A DNA stretch of 64,000 nucleotides from Paracidovorax avenae. GTDB lineage: Bacteria > Pseudomonadota > Gammaproteobacteria > Burkholderiales > Burkholderiaceae_C. Position 1 is the first letter of the stretch; every line of letters starts with the position of its first letter. The notes under the pieces are model-generated. The model searched no databases. It saw nothing but the letters and a program-made list of their open reading frames with translations, and was not told where the DNA came from. Where the stretch lies: NCBI RefSeq assembly GCF_040892545.1, contig NZ_CP156079.1:1771501-1835500 (forward strand), read 5' to 3'. Shown piece after piece: positions 8,503 to 17,846 of the stretch. A program made the translations under genes and the position numbers.

Positions 8503-9533
8503 GGCCGGCGGACGACGGGGCCGGTGATGCCGGCGGTGCCCGCCGGGCGGCATGGCTGGCCGCGGGGCTGCTGCTGGCCGGCGCGGCCCTGGCGATGCTG
8601 GGCGCGAGCGTGGGCAGCACCGGCATCGGGCTGGCCTGGGGCCCGGATGCCGACCCCGTGGCCCGGCAGATCCTCTGGGACATCCGCCTGCCGCGCACGC
8701 TGGGCGCCTGGCTCGCCGGGGCGTTGCTCGGCCTGTCCGGCGCGGTGGCGCAGGGGCTGTTCCGCAATCCGCTGGCCGACCCGTACCTTCTCGGCAGCGC
8801 CTCGGGCGCGGCGCTCGGGGGCGCGCTGGCCATGGCGCTGTTCGGGCTGTCGCCCAGCGCATCGCAGTGGCTCGCGCGGCTGGGCGTGACGGGCATGGCC
8901 TTCCTAGGGGCCGTGGCGGCCGTGATGCTCACGCTGGTGCTGGCGCGCGGCGTGCAGCACACGCTGCGGCTGCTGCTGGCGGGCGTGATCGTGGGCGTGG
9001 TGCTCGGCGCCGCGCGCGACCTGGTGGAGCTGGCCTCGCCCGAGATCCTGCAGGCCATGCAGGCCTTCACCCTGGGCAGCACCAGCTTCGTGGGATGGAT
9101 CGCCTGCGGGCTGATGGGCGGGGCCTGGGCGCTCAGCGCCGGCACCGCCTGGGTGCTGGCGCGCGCGCTGGATGGGCTGGTGCTGGGCGAGGCCACGGCG
9201 GCCAGCCTGGGCCTGCCGCTCGCGCCCATGCGCGCGGGGCTGGTGGCGGCGATGGCGCTGGCCACCGGCACCGCGGTGGCGCAGACGGGCCTGATCGCCT
9301 TCGTGGGACTGGCCGCCCCGCACCTCGTGCGCTCCATCGCGCCGTCCACCCACCAGCGCCACGTGGTGCTTTCCAGCCTCATGGGCGCGGTGCTGCTGCT
9401 GGCCGCGGACATCCTCGCGCGCTGGATCGTCGCGCCGCAGGAACTGCCCGTGGGCGTGCTCACGGCGGCCCTGGGCGGCAGCTACCTGCTGTGGCTCATG
9501 CACCGGCGCACCCGGCTGGGCCGCGGAGGCTGA
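8499..9533 (+). CDS. btuC: Vitamin B12 ABC transporter permease BtuC
   Basis: 344 residues with about ten hydrophobic helices, the FecCD/BtuC family pattern. Diagnostic segments are RLPRTLGAWLAGALLGLSGA, the NPLADPYLLGSASGA loop, LLLAGVIVGVV, FVGLAAPHLVRS (coupling helix that contacts the ATPase) and the terminal LPVGVLTAALGGSYLLWL. Start ATG overlaps the btuF stop. It forms the inner-membrane channel with BtuD and receives cargo from BtuF. Confidence 0.92.
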   Translation: MRPADDGAGDAGGARRAAWLAAGLLLAGAALAMLGASVGSTGIGLAWGPDADPVARQILWDIRLPRTLGAWLAGALLGLSGAVAQGLFRNPLADPYLLGSASGAALGGALAMALFGLSPSASQWLARLGVTGMAFLGAVAAVMLTLVLARGVQHTLRLLLAGVIVGVVLGAARDLVELASPEILQAMQAFTLGSTSFVGWIACGLMGGAWALSAGTAWVLARALDGLVLGEATAASLGLPLAPMRAGLVAAMALATGTAVAQTGLIAFVGLAAPHLVRSIAPSTHQRHVVLSSLMGAVLLLAADILARWIVAPQELPVGVLTAALGGSYLLWLMHRRTRLGRGG

Positions 9534-9537
9534 ACGC

Positions 9538-10338
9538 ATGGACCGCACCATCGCCCTGCAGGCGTCCGGCCTTTGCGCATCGTTCGGCGGCACGCCCGTG
9601 CTGCGTGACGTGGACCTGCGCATTCCCGCCGGCTGCTGGACCAGCGTGGTCGGGCCGAACGGCGCCGGCAAATCGACCCTGCTCAAGGCCCTGGCGGGCC
9701 TGCTGCCGGGTGGCGCCGTGCGTGGCCGCATCGATTTGATGGGCCGACCGCTGCCACGCTGGGGGGCGCGGGAGCGCGCGCGCCAGCTCGCGTGGCTGGG
9801 GCAGGGCGAGGCCGGCTCCGACGGCCTGCCTGCCTACGACATCGCCATGCTGGGCCGCCTGCCGCACCAGCCCTGGCTCGCGCCGCCCAGCCCGGCGGAC
9901 CATGCGGCCGTGCGCGCCGCGCTGGAGGCCACGCAGGCCTGGGCATGGCGCCACCGCCCGCTGGCCGAACTCTCCGGCGGCGAGCGCCAGCGCGTGCTGC
10001 TGGCCCGTGCGCTGGCCGTGCAGGCCCCCGTGCTGCTCATGGACGAGCCGCTCGCCCACCTCGATCCGCCCCACCAGGCCGACTGGCTGCAGACCGTGCG
10101 CGGCCTGGCGCGGCAGGGCTGTGCGGTGGTGAGCGTGCTGCACGAGGTGTCTTTCGCGCTGCAGGCCGATGCGCTGGTCATCCTGGCCGAAGGCCGGGTG
10201 TTCCACCATGGCCCGGGCGATGATCCCGCCACCCATGCGGCGCTGGAGGCCGTGTTCGACCACCGCATCCGCGTGCGCGAGGTGGATGGCCTGCGCGTGG
10301 CGGTGCCGTGCGTGGAGCACGCCGCTCCCGGCGGCTGA
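9538..10338 (+). CDS. btuD: Vitamin B12 ABC transporter ATP-binding protein BtuD
   Basis: 266 residues. All ABC ATPase signatures are intact: Walker [15 protein letters not shown]-loop LGQGEAG, signature [15 protein letters not shown], Walker [13 protein letters not shown] and the switch His in VLHEVSFA. The gene starts four bases after btuC. It energises corrinoid import through BtuC. A pyrimidine-rich gap of 52 bases separates it from cobO. Confidence 0.93.
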   Translation: MDRTIALQASGLCASFGGTPVLRDVDLRIPAGCWTSVVGPNGAGKSTLLKALAGLLPGGAVRGRIDLMGRPLPRWGARERARQLAWLGQGEAGSDGLPAYDIAMLGRLPHQPWLAPPSPADHAAVRAALEATQAWAWRHRPLAELSGGERQRVLLARALAVQAPVLLMDEPLAHLDPPHQADWLQTVRGLARQGCAVVSVLHEVSFALQADALVILAEGRVFHHGPGDDPATHAALEAVFDHRIRVREVDGLRVAVPCVEHAAPGG

Positions 10339-10390
10339 GGCCGTGGTGCCGGGCCGGATCTTTTTCTTCTCCCATTCATCTTTCTTCCGC

Positions 10391-10960
10391 ATGCAGATCG
10401 AATCACCCCCCACCGAGCGCCGCTCGGACAAGCCGGACGGCGAGCGCCGCGGCCTCGTGCTGGTGCATACCGGCGACGGCAAGGGCAAGAGCACGGCGGC
10501 CTTCGGCCTCGCGCTGCGCGCGCACGGCCGCGGCAAGCCGGTGAAGATCTTCCAGTTCATGAAGGTGCCCAGCGCGCGCTTCGGCGAGCACCGTGTGTTC
10601 GAGCAGCTCGGCATCCCCATCGAGGGGCTCGGCGACGGCTTCAGCTGGAAGAGCCGCGACCTGGAGCATTCGGCCGCGCTCGCCCGCGCCGGCTGGGAAC
10701 GGGCCCGGGAGGCCATCCTGGGCGGCGGGCATTTCCTGGTGGTGCTCGACGAGATCACCTATCCGCTCATCTACGGCTGGGTGCCGCTGCAGGAGGTGCT
10801 GCAGGCGCTGCGCGATCGGCCGCGCGACGTGCATGTGGTGCTCACGGGGCGCCGCTGCCCGCAGGAGTTGATCGACCTGGCGGACACGGTCACCGAGATG
10901 GGCCTGGTCAAGCATGCGTTCCAGGCCGGGGTGCCGGCGCAGCGCGGCATCGAGGACTGA
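10391..10960 (+). CDS. cobO: Corrinoid adenosyltransferase CobO/BtuR
   Basis: 189 residues. Transfers the 5'-deoxyadenosyl group of ATP to cob(I)yrinic acid diamide or other corrinoids. P-loop variant [20 protein letters not shown], then [16 protein letters not shown], the Walker-B-like [12 protein letters not shown] and the family end [19 protein letters not shown]. The chosen ATG has no purine-rich ribosome site: a T/C-rich tract precedes it. In-frame GTG codons at 10343 and 10346 are alternatives, but family members usually begin MQIE, which favours 10391. Confidence 0.93.
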   Translation: MQIESPPTERRSDKPDGERRGLVLVHTGDGKGKSTAAFGLALRAHGRGKPVKIFQFMKVPSARFGEHRVFEQLGIPIEGLGDGFSWKSRDLEHSAALARAGWERAREAILGGGHFLVVLDEITYPLIYGWVPLQEVLQALRDRPRDVHVVLTGRRCPQELIDLADTVTEMGLVKHAFQAGVPAQRGIED

Positions 10961-10984
10961 CGCTTGCATACGGAGGGCACAGGC

Positions 10985-11746
10985 ATGGCACCCGGCGAAT
11001 CCGGTGCGGCAGCGGGCGAGGCCTACAGCGCCGCGGAGCGCGAGGCCATCTACCGCGCCATCCGCGAGCGGCGCGACATGCGCCACTTCGCGGGCGGGCA
11101 CGTCGAACCCGCGGTGCTCGAGCGCCTGCTGCGCGCCGCGCACGAGGGGCCCAGCGTGGGCTTCATGCAGCCCTGGCGCTTCATCCGCGTGTCCGATGCC
11201 GCGCTGCGGCGCCAGCTGCACGCCTGCGTCGATGCCGAACGCCTGCGCACGGCGGAGGTGCTGGGCGCCAGCGCCGCGCCGGATGCGGCCGGGCCGGCGG
11301 TGCAGGGCGCGGGGCGGCAGGCAGAGTTCCTGCGTCTCAAGCTGGAAGGCATCCTGGATGCGGCGGAGCTGATCGCGGTGGTGCTGGCCGATGGGCGGGA
11401 TGCGCACGTGTTCGGCCGCCGCACCATGCCCCACATGGACGTGGCCTCGGTGGGCTGTGCCATCGAGAACCTCTGGCTGGCCGCGCGCGCCGAAGGGCTG
11501 GGGATGGGCTGGGTGTCGATCTTCGACCCCTTTGACGTCGCGCGCCTGCTGGGCCTGCCGCCCGGTGCCGAGCCGGTCGCGCTGCTCTGCCTGGGGCCGG
11601 TGCATGGCTTCTATCCATCGCCCATGCTGGAGCGCGAGCGCTGGGCGCGCCGCGCGCCGCTGGCGTCGGTGGTGTTCGACGGGGGCTGGGGGCGCCCGGC
11701 GCGCTGGCTGTCCCGTGCGGAAGACGGCGGGGCCGACGGTGGCTGA
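10985..11746 (+). CDS. bluB: 5,6-dimethylbenzimidazole synthase BluB
   Basis: 253 residues. A flavin-destroying nitroreductase-fold enzyme that cleaves reduced FMN with oxygen to make the lower ligand of B12. Recognisable parts are RRDMRHFAGG, the BluB-typical AAHEGPSVGFMQPWRFIRV, then GRRTMPHMDVASVGCAIENL and GLGMGWVSIFDP. The ATG at 10985 has a good ribosome site (CGGAGGG). Aerobic DMB synthesis matches the aerobic-type CobB/CobO/CobQ set. Its 3' end overlaps the cbiB start by eight bases. Confidence 0.92.
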   Translation: MAPGESGAAAGEAYSAAEREAIYRAIRERRDMRHFAGGHVEPAVLERLLRAAHEGPSVGFMQPWRFIRVSDAALRRQLHACVDAERLRTAEVLGASAAPDAAGPAVQGAGRQAEFLRLKLEGILDAAELIAVVLADGRDAHVFGRRTMPHMDVASVGCAIENLWLAARAEGLGMGWVSIFDPFDVARLLGLPPGAEPVALLCLGPVHGFYPSPMLERERWARRAPLASVVFDGGWGRPARWLSRAEDGGADGG

Positions 11747-12767
11747 CGGCGGCTCCGCGCTGCTGCAGGCCCTGCTGGCCGCGCTGCCCTGGGCGGCCGC
11801 CCTCGCGGCCGCGCTGGCGATCGACCGGTGCTGGGGCGAACCGCCGGTGGCCGTGCATCCGGTGGTCTGGATGGGGCGGGCGCTGCACTGGTGCGGCGAA
11901 CGCACCGCGCCCGCGCAACCGGTGGCCGCGGATGCCCGGGCATTCGTGCTGGGCGCGGCGGCCTGGCTGCTGATGGCCTCGCTGGTGGCCGGCGCCGCGT
12001 GGGCGCTGCAGCACGCGGCACGGCAGTTGCCCGCATGGTGGGCCGTGCCCGTGCTGGCCCTGCTGCTCAAGCCCCTGCTGGCCTGGCGCATGCTGCGCGA
12101 CGAGGTCGTGGCCGTGGAGGATGCCCTGGCGCAATCGCTGGAGGCCGGCCGCGAGCGGCTGTCGCGCCTGGTGAGCCGCGATGTCCACGCGCTGCAGGCC
12201 GTGCAGGTGCGCGAATCCGCCATCGAGTCGCTGGCGGAGAACCTGAACGATTCCGTGGTGGCGCCGCTTTTCTGGTTCGCGCTGCTGGGGCTGCCCGGCG
12301 CGGCGCTCTACCGCTTCGCCAACACCGCGGATGCCATGTGGGGCTATCCCGGCATGCGCGGTGGACGCTACTGGCAGTGGGCCGGCAAGTGGGCGGCGCG
12401 CGCGGACGACGTGCTCTCGTGGATGCCCGCGCGCATCACGGCGGTGCTGCTGGCGCTGTGCGCGCGGCGCGTGCGCTGGGCCGCGGTGGCCCGGCAGGCG
12501 CGCAGGACGCCTTCGCCCAACAGCGGCTGGCCGATGGCCGCGATGGCGCTCGCGCTGGATGTACGGCTGTGCAAGCCCGGCGTGTACACCCTGCACCGCC
12601 GCGGCAGGGCCGCCGCCCCGGCGGACACCCACCGGGCCGCCGTGCTGGCCGCGCGGGCCGTGGCATGGTGCCTGCCGCTCGCCCTGGCCGCGCTCTGGGC
12701 GCTGGAGTGGCTGCGTGGTGCCCTGCATGTTGTCCTGCATGTCGCCCTGGGAGTCGTGTTGCCATGA
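11739..12767 (+). CDS. cbiB: Adenosylcobinamide-phosphate synthase CbiB/CobD
   Basis: 342 residues, a multispanning membrane protein. Joins adenosylcobyrate to aminopropanol phosphate. Family blocks are IDRCWGEPPVAVHPVVWMG near the N-terminus, VSRDVHAL, the strongly conserved ESLAENLNDSVVAPLFWFAL, RFANTADAMWGY and ADDVLSWMPARI, then PSPNSGWPMAAMALAL. No ATG suits the start; GTG at 11739 inside the bluB end places the protein at the usual family length. Its stop overlaps the next ATG by four bases. Confidence 0.9.
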   Translation: MADGGSALLQALLAALPWAAALAAALAIDRCWGEPPVAVHPVVWMGRALHWCGERTAPAQPVAADARAFVLGAAAWLLMASLVAGAAWALQHAARQLPAWWAVPVLALLLKPLLAWRMLRDEVVAVEDALAQSLEAGRERLSRLVSRDVHALQAVQVRESAIESLAENLNDSVVAPLFWFALLGLPGAALYRFANTADAMWGYPGMRGGRYWQWAGKWAARADDVLSWMPARITAVLLALCARRVRWAAVARQARRTPSPNSGWPMAAMALALDVRLCKPGVYTLHRRGRAAAPADTHRAAVLAARAVAWCLPLALAALWALEWLRGALHVVLHVALGVVLP

Positions 12768-13846
12768 CGCCGGAGGCGCTCGACGGCGGCGCGGCCGCGC
12801 AGGGGTTGCCGGTGCACGGCGGCCCGGATGCGCTGGGCGTTCCGCTGCACGATTTTTCCACCAACGCGAACGCCTGCGGGCCCTGTCCGGCCGCCCTGGC
12901 AGCCGTGCGCGGGGCCGACGCCGCACGCTATCCCGACCCGGCCTACACCGCGCTGCGCGAGGCCCTGGGTGCCTGGCACGGCGTGGCGCCCGGGCGCATC
13001 CTGCCGGCCGCGAGCGCCAGCGAATTCATCCACCGCTTCACCGCGTGGGCCGCGCGGCAGGGCGTCGCCGGGGTGGTAGTGCCTGCACACGCCTATGGCG
13101 ACTATGCGCGCGCGGCGCGGGCCTGGGGCCTGCCGCTGCTGCCATGGCCGGGAGCGGAGGAGGGCCCGGAGAAGGATTCCGTAAAGGCCGTGCTGCACTG
13201 GGCCTGTGAACCCGGCAGTCCCCTCGGCACACCCGATCCCGCACTGGAGGCATGGCGCGCGCTGGCATGCCATGGCGTCGCCGCACCGGATGCCGGCCTG
13301 CGCATCGTCGATTGCGCCTATGCGCCGCTGCGGCTGGAGGCCGCTGGCGGCCCGCTGCCCGCGAATGCCTGGCAGCTCTGGACGCCCAACAAGGCCCTCG
13401 GCCTCACGGGCGTGCGCGCTGCCTATGCCATCGCCCCGGCCTGCGTGCCGCGGCACGACCTGGATGCACTGCAGGCCATCGCGCCCTCCTGGCCGATCGG
13501 CGCGCACGGCGTGGCGATGCTGTCGGCCTGGGTGGCGCTGGAGGTGCAGGACTGGCTCGCCGCGTCGCTCGGAACGCTGCGCGCATGGAAGGCGGCCCAG
13601 CGGGCGTTGTGCGAGGACATGGGCTGGGCCGTGCAGGCTGGAAGCCGTGCCAACTATTTCGTGGCGCGTCCTCCCGTGGAGGATCTGCCGCCGTGGCTGC
13701 ATGCCATGCGGCTGCAGGGCGTGAAACTGCGCGACTGCGGCAGCTTCGGGCTGCCCGGCTGCGTGCGGCTCGGCGTGCTGCCGCCGGCATCGCAGCAGGC
13801 GTTGCGGGCCGCATGGCGGGGGGCGGGGCCGGCTGCCGCCGCATGA
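12764..13846 (+). CDS. cobC: Threonine-phosphate decarboxylase-type aminotransferase CobC (CobD-like)
   Basis: 360 residues, PLP-dependent class I/II fold. It should make (R)-1-amino-2-propanol phosphate from L-threonine phosphate for CbiB. Visible are HDFSTNANACGP at the N-terminus, ARYPDPAYTALREAL, and the PLP-lysine segment WTPNKALGLTGVRAAY. The C-terminus ends LRDCGSFGLPGCVRLGVLP. ATG overlaps cbiB by four bases. The next gene starts 88 bases later, so the main B12 operon may end here. Confidence 0.88.
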   Translation: MTPEALDGGAAAQGLPVHGGPDALGVPLHDFSTNANACGPCPAALAAVRGADAARYPDPAYTALREALGAWHGVAPGRILPAASASEFIHRFTAWAARQGVAGVVVPAHAYGDYARAARAWGLPLLPWPGAEEGPEKDSVKAVLHWACEPGSPLGTPDPALEAWRALACHGVAAPDAGLRIVDCAYAPLRLEAAGGPLPANAWQLWTPNKALGLTGVRAAYAIAPACVPRHDLDALQAIAPSWPIGAHGVAMLSAWVALEVQDWLAASLGTLRAWKAAQRALCEDMGWAVQAGSRANYFVARPPVEDLPPWLHAMRLQGVKLRDCGSFGLPGCVRLGVLPPASQQALRAAWRGAGPAAAA

Positions 13847-13934
13847 GGCCTGTGGCCGTCGGTGGCGCCTCGCTACCATTGCCGCTTTTGCCGCCATCCA
13901 TGCCATCCTTCCACCCCGGTCCCGGAGCTTCGCC

Positions 13935-14732
13935 GTGCGTACCATCACCGTAAGCCGTTATGTCACGCCGCTGCGCGAGGGCGGCTCCATGCCGGCCGTC
14001 GTCGAGGGCGACGACCTGGGCGTCTATGTCCTCAAGTTCCGTGGCGCCGGGCAGGGCGTGCGCGCGCTCATGGCAGAGATCATCGCCGGCGGCATCGCCC
14101 GTGCGCTGGAACTGCCCGTGCCCGAGATCGTGCTGGCCCAGCTCGATCCGGCCCTCGCGCAGACCGAGCCCGATCCCGAGATCCAGGACCTGATCCGCGC
14201 GAGCGCGGGGCTGAACGTGGCGCTCGACTATCTGTCCGGTGCGGTCAACTTCGATCCGGCGGTGGACCGCGTCACGCCCGACTTCGCCTCGCGCCTTGTC
14301 TGGTTCGACGCGCTGGTGGGCAACGTGGACCGCACTGCGCGCAACACCAACCTGCTGGTGTGGCACCGCAACCCGTGGCTGATCGACCATGGCGCATCGC
14401 TCACCTTCCACCACGCCTGGAACGGCACGGTGGCGCAGCCCTCCAAACCGTTCGCGCCGATCGCCGACCACGTGCTGCTGCCCCTGGCCACGGAACTGGC
14501 GGCGGTGGATGCCGGGCTGGCGGCGCGCCTGACCCCGCAATGCCTGCAGGCAGTGCTGGCCGAGGTGCCCGACCTGTTCCTGGCGCAGGCGGCAGAGGGC
14601 CATGGAGACGGGCCGGGCTATGGCCCGCTCGCCGATCCGGCAGCGCACCGGCAGGCCTACGTCGATTATTTCCTGGCGCGGCTCGCGGGCCGGCAGGCCT
14701 GGCTGCAGGGGGCGATCGATGCACGCGGCTGA
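13935..14732 (+). CDS. HipA-like kinase-fold protein
   Basis: 265 residues, shorter than HipA toxin (about 440) and matching the stand-alone HipA-like kinase group. Kinase features: Lys34 in YVLKF as likely ATP ligand, catalytic-loop GNVDRTARNTNLL (Asp132, Asn137) and a metal-binding Asp151 in LIDHGAS. The residues needed for phosphotransfer therefore look intact. GTG start with GGAGC upstream. It overlaps the DUF3037 gene by 14 bases, a recurrent pairing of unknown function. There is no HipB-like DNA-binding antitoxin beside it, so a classical toxin-antitoxin role is not supported. Confidence 0.8.
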   Translation: MRTITVSRYVTPLREGGSMPAVVEGDDLGVYVLKFRGAGQGVRALMAEIIAGGIARALELPVPEIVLAQLDPALAQTEPDPEIQDLIRASAGLNVALDYLSGAVNFDPAVDRVTPDFASRLVWFDALVGNVDRTARNTNLLVWHRNPWLIDHGASLTFHHAWNGTVAQPSKPFAPIADHVLLPLATELAAVDAGLAARLTPQCLQAVLAEVPDLFLAQAAEGHGDGPGYGPLADPAAHRQAYVDYFLARLAGRQAWLQGAIDARG

Positions 14733-15105
14733 TGTCTATGACTACGCCATCGTGCGCGTGGTGCCGCGCGTGGAGCGCGAGGAATTCATCAATGCCGGCG
14801 TGATCCTCTCGTGCCAGCGTTCCGGCTTCCTGCAGGCCGCGACCGCGCTCGACGAGGCGCGCCTGCTCGCGCTCGACCCGCAGGCCGACCTGGACACGGT
14901 GCGGCGCCACCTGGGCGCCATCGTGGCCATCTGCGCGGGCGATCCGGGCTGCGGTCCGATCGCGGCGCTGCCCTACCGGGCGCGCTTCCACTGGCTCACC
15001 GCCCGGCGCAGCGCCATCATCCAGACCTCGCCGGTGCACACCGGGCGCTGCACGGACGCAGCGGCGGCGCTGGAGCACATCATGGACCGCATGGTCCGGC
15101 GCTGA
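14719..15105 (+). CDS. DUF3037 family protein
   Basis: 128 residues. The start YDYAIVRVVPRVEREEFINA and the following GVILSC are the family hallmark; the C-terminal half contains RARFHWLTARRSAIIQTSPV. No catalytic motif is obvious and no membrane segment is present. The ATG lies inside the end of the HipA-like kinase gene, so the two are made together and may interact, with this protein perhaps the kinase's substrate or regulator. That is inference. Function is unknown. Confidence 0.82.
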   Translation: MHAADVYDYAIVRVVPRVEREEFINAGVILSCQRSGFLQAATALDEARLLALDPQADLDTVRRHLGAIVAICAGDPGCGPIAALPYRARFHWLTARRSAIIQTSPVHTGRCTDAAAALEHIMDRMVRR

Positions 15106-15274
15106 AGAGCCCGGCGCGCGTTCGCTGCGCGGGCCCGCTGCCGGGCCCGTTGCCGGACTGCCGGCGGGATGCCCTCCGACAGGCATACGGCGCCGAAGGC
15201 GCACGGACGCGGGGGCGGGCCGCGCGAAGAATGGACGTTTGCTTTCCACGCAGACCCCACGAAAGGAACGTCCC

Positions 15275-16078
15275 ATGGCATCCCCCTCTTCGCAGTCCAA
15301 CTCCTCCACTCCGTCCCGGCGCTTCGCCGGCAAGGTCGTCATCGTCACCGGGGCGGGCTCCGGCATCGGCGCCGCCACCGCGCGCCGCTTCTCGCAGGAG
15401 GGCGCGATGGTCGCCATCGCCGACCTGAGCGACGACAAGCTCGCCGCCACGCGCGCCGACCTGCCGGCCGACCGCACGCTCGCGCACCCGGCCGATGTCT
15501 CGAAGTTCGAAGACGTCCAGGCGCTGGTGGACGCCACGGTCCAGCGCTTCGGCCACCTCGACGTCATGGTGAATAACGCCGGCATCGCCGTGCAGGGCAA
15601 GGTGACCGAGGCCAGTCTGGACGACTGGCAGCGCGTCCTCGCCACCAACGTCTCCGGCGTGTTCCACGGCGCGCGCGCCGCCATGCCGCACCTGCTGAAG
15701 ACCCGGGGCTGCATCGTCAACACCTCGTCGGTCTCGGGCCTGGGCGGCGACTGGGACATGAGCTTCTACAACACCTCCAAGGGCGCCGTCTCCAACTTCA
15801 CGCGCGCCCTCGCCCTGGACCACGGCAAGGACGGCGTGCGCGTGAATGCCGTGGCGCCCAGCCTCACCTTCACGGGCATGACGGAGGACATCAAGAGCGA
15901 TCCCGAATTGCTGGCCAAGTTCGCCGAACGCATTCCCCTGGGCCGCGGTGCCGAGCCCGAGGAGATCGCCTCCGTGATCGCGTTCCTCGCGAGCCCGGAC
16001 GCCGGCTTCGTCACCGGCGTGGTGCTGCCGGTGGACGGCGGCGTGTCGGCGTCGAACGGCCAGCCGCCGCAGGGCTGA
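15275..16078 (+). CDS. Short-chain dehydrogenase/reductase
   Basis: 267 residues. Classical SDR with cofactor motif VTGAGSGIG, the NAG motif in VMVNNAGIAV, catalytic Ser in NTSSVSG and YxxxK as YNTSK. Asp near IADLSDD after the second strand suggests NAD(H) preference. The start is the ATG preceded by GAAAGGAA; upstream in-frame sequence is less likely coding. The substrate cannot be told from the sequence. It sits between the two parts of the B12 cluster with its own upstream gap of about 170 bases, so it is probably transcribed separately. Confidence 0.9.
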   Translation: MASPSSQSNSSTPSRRFAGKVVIVTGAGSGIGAATARRFSQEGAMVAIADLSDDKLAATRADLPADRTLAHPADVSKFEDVQALVDATVQRFGHLDVMVNNAGIAVQGKVTEASLDDWQRVLATNVSGVFHGARAAMPHLLKTRGCIVNTSSVSGLGGDWDMSFYNTSKGAVSNFTRALALDHGKDGVRVNAVAPSLTFTGMTEDIKSDPELLAKFAERIPLGRGAEPEEIASVIAFLASPDAGFVTGVVLPVDGGVSASNGQPPQG

Positions 16079-16312
16079 GCCGCGGCCGGGCCGCGAACCC
16101 GCGTCCGGGCCCCGCTGCGCAGGGGACAATAGGCGCATTGCGCGATCCGGGCGGCCGCCCGTCCGGACGGGCGCCCACCTTCCCTGCCGCCGTGCCGTGA
16201 CCCCGACCCCCGACCATCCCCGTACTGCACCCGAACCGCTCCGCCGGGCCGCGAACGCTGCGCCCCGTCCATCCTCCGGCGAAGGGGCCGGCTGCACGGC
16301 GTCGGAGGCGGC

Positions 16313-17791
16313 ATGACTGCCCGCTGCATCATGGTCCTTGGCACCTCCAGCGGCGCCGGCAAGAGCTGGCTCGCCACCGCGCTGTGCCGCTGGTTCAGCG
16401 ACCAGGGCCTGCGCGTCGCGCCGTTCAAGGCGCAGAACATGAGCAACAACGCGCGCGTGGTGGTGGCGCCGGGCGGCGGGCAGGGCGAGATCGGCAGCGC
16501 GCAGTATTTCCAGGCGCTGGCCGCGCGCGCCGAGCCCGAGGTGCGCATGAACCCGGTGCTGCTCAAGCCCGAGGCGGACACGCGCAGCCAGGTGGTCCTG
16601 ATGGGGCAGGTGAGCGAAGAACTCACGCGCATGCCCTGGCGCGGGCGCAGCGTGCACGTCTGGCCGCACGTGGCCGCGGCGCTCGATGCGCTGCGGGCCG
16701 AGAACGACGTGGTGGTCATCGAAGGCGCGGGCTCGCCGGCCGAGATCAACCTGCACGCGAACGACATCGTCAACATGCGCGTGGCGCGGCATGCGGACGC
16801 GCACGCGTTGCTGGTGACCGACATCGACCGTGGCGGCGCCTTCGCCCACCTCTACGGCACCTGGGCGCTGTTGCCCGAAGACGAGCGCGCGCTGATCCAG
16901 GGCTTCGTGCTCAACAAGTTCCGCGGCGACGCCGCGCTGCTCGCGCCCGCGCCCGACATGCTGCGCGAGCGCACAGGCGTGCCCACGGTGGCCACCATTC
17001 CCATGCAGTGGCGCCACGGCCTGCCGGAAGAGGACGGCGTGTTCGACGACGCCGGCCACGTGCGCGCGGGTGCCGGTGGCACGGTGCACACCACGGTGGC
17101 GGTGGTGGCGTACCCGCGCATCAGCAACCTCGACGAGTTCCAGCCGCTCAAGGGCGTGCCGGGCCTGCGGCTCGTGTGGGCACGCAGTCCGGCCGAGGTG
17201 GCCGGAGCCGACTGGATCGTGCTGCCCGGCTCCAAGGCGACCGCGGCCGACCTGGCCTGGCTGCGCGCCCAGGGCCTGGATGCCGCCATCGCCGCCCACG
17301 CCGCGCGCGGCGGGCGTGTGCTGGGCATCTGCGGCGGCCTGCAGATGCTGGGCGAGGCGCTGATCGACACCCACGGCGTGGACGGCAATGCGCCCGGACT
17401 GGGCCTGCTGCCCCTGGTCACCGCCTTCGAGCCGGCCAAGACGGTGCGCCGCACGCGCACCGCCTTCGGCGCGCTGCAAGGCGCCTGGAGCGCGCTCTCG
17501 GGCGTGGCGGTGCAGGGCTACGAGATCCACCACGGCCGCACCGCACAGCACCCGGCCATGGCCGCGGCCGGCGACGTGGCGCATGAACCTATCCCCGGGC
17601 TGGCGTGGCAGAACGCGCGTGGCAACGTGCTGGGCCTGTACCTGCACGGCCTGTTCGAGGATGCGGACGCCCTGCGCGCGCTCTTCGGCGCGGATGTGCC
17701 GACGCTGGACGCGGTGTTCGACCGGCTGGCGCGTGGCGTGGACGAATGGTTCGACCCCGCCTGGCGTGCGGCGCGCCGCGCCTGCCGATGA
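16313..17791 (+). CDS. cobQ: Cobyric acid synthase CobQ
   Basis: 492 residues. ATP/glutamine-dependent amidation of the b, d, e and g carboxyls of adenosylcobyrinate diamide. N-terminal P-loop-like GTSSGAGKSW followed by the family signature FKAQNMSNNARVV; middle segments EGAGSPAEINL and TDIDRGGAFAHLYGTW; glutaminase Cys in GICGGLQMLG and later GYEIHHGRT. A ribosome site GGAGG lies eight bases before the ATG. A 234-base gap with no recognisable riboswitch separates it from the SDR gene; cobT follows after 55 bases. Confidence 0.94.
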   Translation: MTARCIMVLGTSSGAGKSWLATALCRWFSDQGLRVAPFKAQNMSNNARVVVAPGGGQGEIGSAQYFQALAARAEPEVRMNPVLLKPEADTRSQVVLMGQVSEELTRMPWRGRSVHVWPHVAAALDALRAENDVVVIEGAGSPAEINLHANDIVNMRVARHADAHALLVTDIDRGGAFAHLYGTWALLPEDERALIQGFVLNKFRGDAALLAPAPDMLRERTGVPTVATIPMQWRHGLPEEDGVFDDAGHVRAGAGGTVHTTVAVVAYPRISNLDEFQPLKGVPGLRLVWARSPAEVAGADWIVLPGSKATAADLAWLRAQGLDAAIAAHAARGGRVLGICGGLQMLGEALIDTHGVDGNAPGLGLLPLVTAFEPAKTVRRTRTAFGALQGAWSALSGVAVQGYEIHHGRTAQHPAMAAAGDVAHEPIPGLAWQNARGNVLGLYLHGLFEDADALRALFGADVPTLDAVFDRLARGVDEWFDPAWRAARRACR

Positions 17792-17846
17792 TGTTTGCGG
17801 CACCGTGCCCTGCCGCGGTGCGTTTCCTGGAATCCGAAAGCCCCCC

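Noticed and set aside
13935..14732. Classical HipBA toxin-antitoxin
   Set aside because: No HipB-like helix-turn-helix gene is adjacent, and the kinase is too short for HipA; the partner is DUF3037 instead.
16079..16312. A second cobalamin riboswitch before cobQ
   Set aside because: None of the conserved aptamer blocks (GCAACGG, CCGGATACCGG) occur in this gap.
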